A stretch of DNA of 25,916 bases, taken from positions 1 to 25,916 of the forward strand of contig JAPWUT010000002.1 in NCBI GenBank assembly GCA_028275425.1. The letters run 5' to 3'. The stretch is from Anaerolineae bacterium. GTDB lineage: Bacteria > Chloroflexota > Anaerolineae > SpSt-600. Each line of letters starts with the position of its first letter. The stretch's first letter is position 1. A model generated the notes under the pieces. The model ran no database searches, was not told the origin of the DNA, and saw only the letters and a list, made by a program, of their open reading frames with translations. The position numbers and the translations under genes are program-made. Shown piece after piece: positions 24,377 to 25,916 of this stretch.

Positions 24377-25519
24377 ATGGCCAGCTTGGCTTATAGGAGA
24401 TTATATAAGATGAACAAAGTTGAGGCAAGAAAAGAGCTTATCAAAACATACCAAGAAACCGGGAGTATAAGCGCTACTGCCCGCCTATGGAATACATCCC
24501 GTCAGGTTGTGCGGAAATGGGTAAGAAGATACCAGGCCCAAAAAGAAGAAGGGCTAAGAGACAAATCCCGCCGCCCACTTCATTCCCCTCGTCAAACACC
24601 AGAAGAGATTGAGAAATTGGTGGTTGAGGCTCGCAAGAAGACCGGCCTTGGCCGACGCAGGCTCGCTATTTACCTTAGCAGGCAAGGGGTAAAAATTTCC
24701 CCAAACACGATTAGGCATATCCTGCGCCGCAATGGCTACCAAAGCCGGAAAAAGCACCGCTATATCGTTTACTCCACAACCTGGCCTTGGGAAACCAAAG
24801 AGCCTTTCTCCAACATCCAGGCTGATGTTAAGTATATTTATGACAAGGGTAGCTTAGGGACAACCCATACAACCCACCTTATCCGACACCATTTGCCTCG
24901 TTACCAGTGGACGGCATGTGATAGTCGCACAAGGCTTCGTTTCTTAGCCTACAGCTACAGCCTTGATAGCACCTGTGGTTTAGCCTTTTTGCTTTTGGTC
25001 CTCCTTTGGCTAAGGAGCTTTTCAGTGGATTGGCCGGTTGTATTTCAGACTGACTGGGGTGTTGAGTTTGGCGGAGACAATCCCAAGAACATAGAGGAGT
25101 GGAACGAGCGTTTCTTAGCACCGTTGGGTGGGGCTCTCAAACGCTATCCGAAGGGGCGGAAGGGATACAATGGCAGGGTAGAACGCAGCCATAGGACAGA
25201 CGATGAAGAGTTCTATGGCCCTTACCTATTGCAGGTTCGGAATGTGGAGGAATTTTTGGCTCTTAGTGCTCGCTGGGTTTACGTTTACAATGTTTTAAGG
25301 CCACACATGGGGGTTGGGATGGATGGGAAGCCGCCCTTAACCGTGCTTAAGGAATTGGGGTATAATGGTGATGAAGCCATTGCTCTTTTCCCGCCCATAA
25401 TCTTGGACTGGATTAGCGCTGATTTGATTCTATCTTGTGATAAAGAGGTTGGTAACGATCTATTGGCCCATTACAGCGAGGCGCGTCTCAGTAGCTTGTC
25501 CCAGTGCTGCGTTTCCTAA
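24377..25519 (+). CDS. IS481-family transposase, C-terminus fused to flanking DNA
   Basis: 380 residues from ATG 24377 (AGGAGG upstream). N-terminal helix-turn-helix (GSISATARLWNTSRQVVRKWVRRY) is followed by a second HTH-like part (TGLGRRRLAIYLSRQGVKISPNTIRHILRRNGY). The DDE integrase core has Asp in FSNIQADVKYIYD, Asp in VVFQTDWGVEFGG and Glu in NGRVERSHRTDDEEFY, all three present, so the enzyme may be active. The frame passes through the right inverted repeat (GNDLLAHY) and takes its last ~14 residues and stop codon from the duplicated chromosomal sequence beyond the IS. The frame also stays open upstream to 24251, but that part lacks an SD. Confidence 0.88.
   Translation: MASLAYRRLYKMNKVEARKELIKTYQETGSISATARLWNTSRQVVRKWVRRYQAQKEEGLRDKSRRPLHSPRQTPEEIEKLVVEARKKTGLGRRRLAIYLSRQGVKISPNTIRHILRRNGYQSRKKHRYIVYSTTWPWETKEPFSNIQADVKYIYDKGSLGTTHTTHLIRHHLPRYQWTACDSRTRLRFLAYSYSLDSTCGLAFLLLVLLWLRSFSVDWPVVFQTDWGVEFGGDNPKNIEEWNERFLAPLGGALKRYPKGRKGYNGRVERSHRTDDEEFYGPYLLQVRNVEEFLALSARWVYVYNVLRPHMGVGMDGKPPLTVLKELGYNGDEAIALFPPIILDWISADLILSCDKEVGNDLLAHYSEARLSSLSQCCVS
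25450..25470 (-). repeat. IS right inverted repeat
   Basis: Reverse complement reads TG-GCCAA-AGATCGTTACCA, matching the left repeat at 19 of 21 positions. Five more bases (TTACA) follow before the chromosomal duplicate starts. Confidence 0.8.
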
Positions 25520-25916
25520 GCCTGACGGCCTATGGCTTAAAGCCCGGAAAGCCTTTCTTTACCCATAAAACCGCTTCTTCCCCCCTGCGTGGAGCGAGCG
25601 GTTCGCGGTAAAGGAGCCAGCGCAAAAGGCCAAGCCCCCTCAGACCCATCACCCTGCACTCTTCCCTTACGGTAAAATGCCTCCCGAAATAGCTTTCACC
25701 AGGTGGGGAGGCCTTTTCCGCAGGGACTATAAAAGCTTCGGCTTCAAGGGGAGGTTGGCTTTGTTCTTGAACTCTAAGGCCAGAGAAGTCCCGCAGGTAC
25801 CATTCAAGTTCTGGGATGTTTCCAACCAGAGCTAAATTGAGGGTAGATGGGTCGCCAGTCCTGTAGCTGGAAAGCTTGCGGAGGGAATCCACGGCTTCTT
25901 TTACCTCAAGGGAGGT
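25476..25916. repeat. 441 bp direct repeat, right copy (pairs with 720-1160)
   Basis: Collinear with 720-1160 at a constant offset of 24,756 bases, with 5 substitutions and no indel, running to the end of the window. Homology starts right after the IS end. The repeat may continue beyond the edge. Confidence 0.95.
25530..25916 (-). CDS. second copy of GT39-like glycosyltransferase, partial (only C-terminus in window)
   Basis: The last 128 codons and the stop of a gene whose 5' end is beyond the right edge. The product differs from the C-terminus of the protein at 774-2411 at three residues (Gly to Asp, Val to Ala, Lys to Arg). No frameshift or stop is present, so the reading frame is being kept, or the copy is recent. 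It ends 10 bases from the convergent transposase stop. The hydrolase gene and its promoter, which follow the first copy, are absent here and replaced by the IS. Confidence 0.85.
   Translation of the reverse strand, partial: TSLEVKEAVDSLRKLSSYRTGDPSTLNLALVGNIPELEWYLRDFSGLRVQEQSQPPLEAEAFIVPAEKASPPGESYFGRHFTVREECRVMGLRGLGLLRWLLYREPLAPRRGEEAVLWVKKGFPGFKP

Larger units (their letters stand above)
24272..25475 (+). mobile_element. IS481-type insertion sequence
   Basis: About 1.2 kb, bounded by imperfect inverted repeats (24272-24292 and 25450-25470, 19 of 21 identical) and carrying one transposase gene. The right end probably extends to 25475, giving the TGT...ACA terminus usual for IS481; the left end then has five mismatched bases, or begins at TGTCAA (24252). 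No target-site duplication is seen. The left flank is the tRNA promoter, and the right flank is the duplicated glycosyltransferase end, so the element sits on a rearrangement joint. Confidence 0.8.

Overview
The window looks like chromosomal DNA of a thermophilic or moderately thermophilic Chloroflexota-type bacterium, probably a metagenome contig. The basis is its fairly high GC, dense co-directional genes, several TTG starts with good Shine-Dalgarno sites, an Ig-tailed class A PBP, an A-type rnpB, and GC-rich intergenic repeats of a kind I associate with hot-spring Chloroflexota. The lineage is an inference, not a proof.

Layout. (1) 1-8540, minus strand: an operon from a strong promoter at 8511-8539 reads dprA, GDP-mannose pyrophosphorylase (manC), topA with an extra N-terminal zinc ribbon, a SAM methyltransferase, a TlyA-type rRNA methyltransferase and a multi-span glycosyltransferase (GT39/PMT type). 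A separately promoted alpha/beta hydrolase runs off the left edge. (2) 8541-8817: divergent intergenic region with a decayed copy of a dispersed repeat. (3) 8818-14178, plus strand: a second GT39-like protein, a TPR protein, a YabN-type methylase-MazG fusion, a corrinoid protein and a DUF3842 protein, mostly overlapping or a few bases apart, then a strong terminator. (4) 14334-19621, minus strand: class A PBP, a tyrosine-recombinase-fold protein that has lost most catalytic residues, and a class V aminotransferase. (5) 19635-20036: about 2.6 tandem copies of a ~155 bp GC-rich repeat. (6) 20135-23258, minus strand: a SWIM zinc-finger protein and a protein ending in an S24 (LexA-like) Ser/Lys peptidase domain with no visible DNA-binding domain, possibly led by a small ORF. 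(7) 23381-24257, minus strand: one promoter driving tRNA-Arg, tRNA-Lys, tRNA-Leu, rnpB, tRNA-Leu and tRNA-fMet, with rnpB only a few bases from a tRNA on each side. (8) 24272-25475: an IS481-type insertion sequence. (9) 25476-25916: a second, ~98.9% identical copy of the 3' end of the first GT39 gene, starting exactly at the IS end.

Most genes are housekeeping: DNA uptake/recombination, topology, rRNA modification, nucleotide clean-up, wall synthesis and envelope glycosylation (manC plus two GT39-like proteins). The less ordinary items are the S24/SWIM pair, the catalytically degenerate recombinase, the tRNA-rnpB-tRNA transcript in which RNase P could mature its own RNA, the repeat family, and the IS at a duplication junction.
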